This document shows positions 5,305 to 5,444 of a DNA stretch of 5,444 nt, piece after piece. A program made the position numbers and the translations under genes. The notes below the pieces were generated by a model that was not told where the DNA came from, searched no databases, and saw only the letters and a list, made by a program, of their open reading frames with translations. The DNA is from Lentisphaerota bacterium. GTDB lineage: Bacteria > Verrucomicrobiota > Lentisphaeria > Victivallales > GWF2-50-93. How positions within the stretch are numbered: the stretch's first letter is position 1; each line of letters begins with the position of its first letter. Where the stretch lies: assembly GCA_025360875.1 (NCBI GenBank), contig JANYBI010000059.1, positions 1 through 5,444 of the forward strand, in the 5' to 3' direction.

Positions 5305-5444
5305 GTAACGCGTCAGTCTTTATTTTAGGCTGAGGGGTGCCTGCCTGGCATCTTCCTAATCCCGCCCAGGTAAAAAATCCTGGATTTTTCTCCGACAACC
5401 ACTTGAAGCTGTCCCTTTGCGGCTGTATATTGTATCATAAATAG
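5305..5444. other. Non-coding right edge with a small palindrome
   Basis: No convincing gene lies here. A 37-codon minus-strand ORF (5325-5438) lacks a ribosome-binding site and any recognisable motif. A perfect palindrome, AAAAATCC and GGATTTTT around a single T, occupies 5373-5389, and overlapping CCAGG/CCTGG arms at 5366-5370 and 5379-5383 could form a 5-bp stem with an 8-nt loop. It replaces the missing 5' part of the MarC gene, so the break point of that gene should lie near 5290-5325. Confidence 0.4.

Noticed and set aside
4976..5398. 140-codon minus-strand ORF overlapping the MarC remnant
   Set aside because: The composition is rich in R, H, P and D with no domain, and the MarC-like reading in the other frame explains the same bases.
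5325..5438. 37-codon minus-strand ORF at the right edge
   Set aside because: There is no Shine-Dalgarno, no motif and no hydrophobic or charged pattern; it could be the start of nothing more than intergenic sequence.
1..5444. CRISPR array, tRNA or rRNA
   Set aside because: No regularly spaced repeats, cloverleaf-like segment or conserved rRNA string was seen on either strand by eye.

Overview
The window looks like a chromosomal accessory segment from a bacterium with a Gram-negative-type envelope, probably from an uncultured or poorly sampled lineage. I cannot name the taxon from the sequence. The evidence for bacteria is Shine-Dalgarno sites, a lipobox peptide, a MarC remnant, an ISL3-type transposase tail and a DUF2752 protein. 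Base composition is moderate and similar along the window.

Layout on the + strand: the 3' end of an ISL3-family transposase (about 2-109) with a probable IS terminus near 112-138, then a short GC-rich palindrome (150-167). Everything else that codes lies on the minus strand and reads from right to left. In that direction it starts with the C-terminal remnant of a MarC-family membrane protein (5074-5304). An 87-bp gap follows, with a possible promoter and a strong ribosome-binding site. Next is a very small lipoprotein-like ORF of 26 residues (4906-4986), then a class I SAM-dependent methyltransferase (4038-4904), a radical SAM protein with a SPASM/twitch-type C-terminal domain (2749-4041), three tandem paralogous multi-pass membrane proteins of unknown function (2090-2719, 1293-2093, 685-1296), and a DUF2752 membrane protein (176-628, or to 649).

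The spacing indicates one transcription unit from about 5020 down to 176. The lipopeptide stop is 1 nt from the methyltransferase start. The methyltransferase and radical SAM genes overlap by ATGA. The three paralogs overlap by ATGA and TTGA. The remaining gaps are 29 nt and 35-56 nt. The cassette therefore pairs two SAM-using enzymes, one methylating and one radical, with a tiny secreted lipopeptide-like product and four small integral membrane proteins. A modification pathway for a lipid or peptide with membrane export or anchoring is an attractive reading, but it is inference: no substrate can be read from the sequence, and the paralogous membrane family is not one I recognise.

The edges show mobility and decay. 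There is an IS end and a REP-like palindrome on the left and a truncated MarC gene on the right, which fits an accessory island between rearranged ends.
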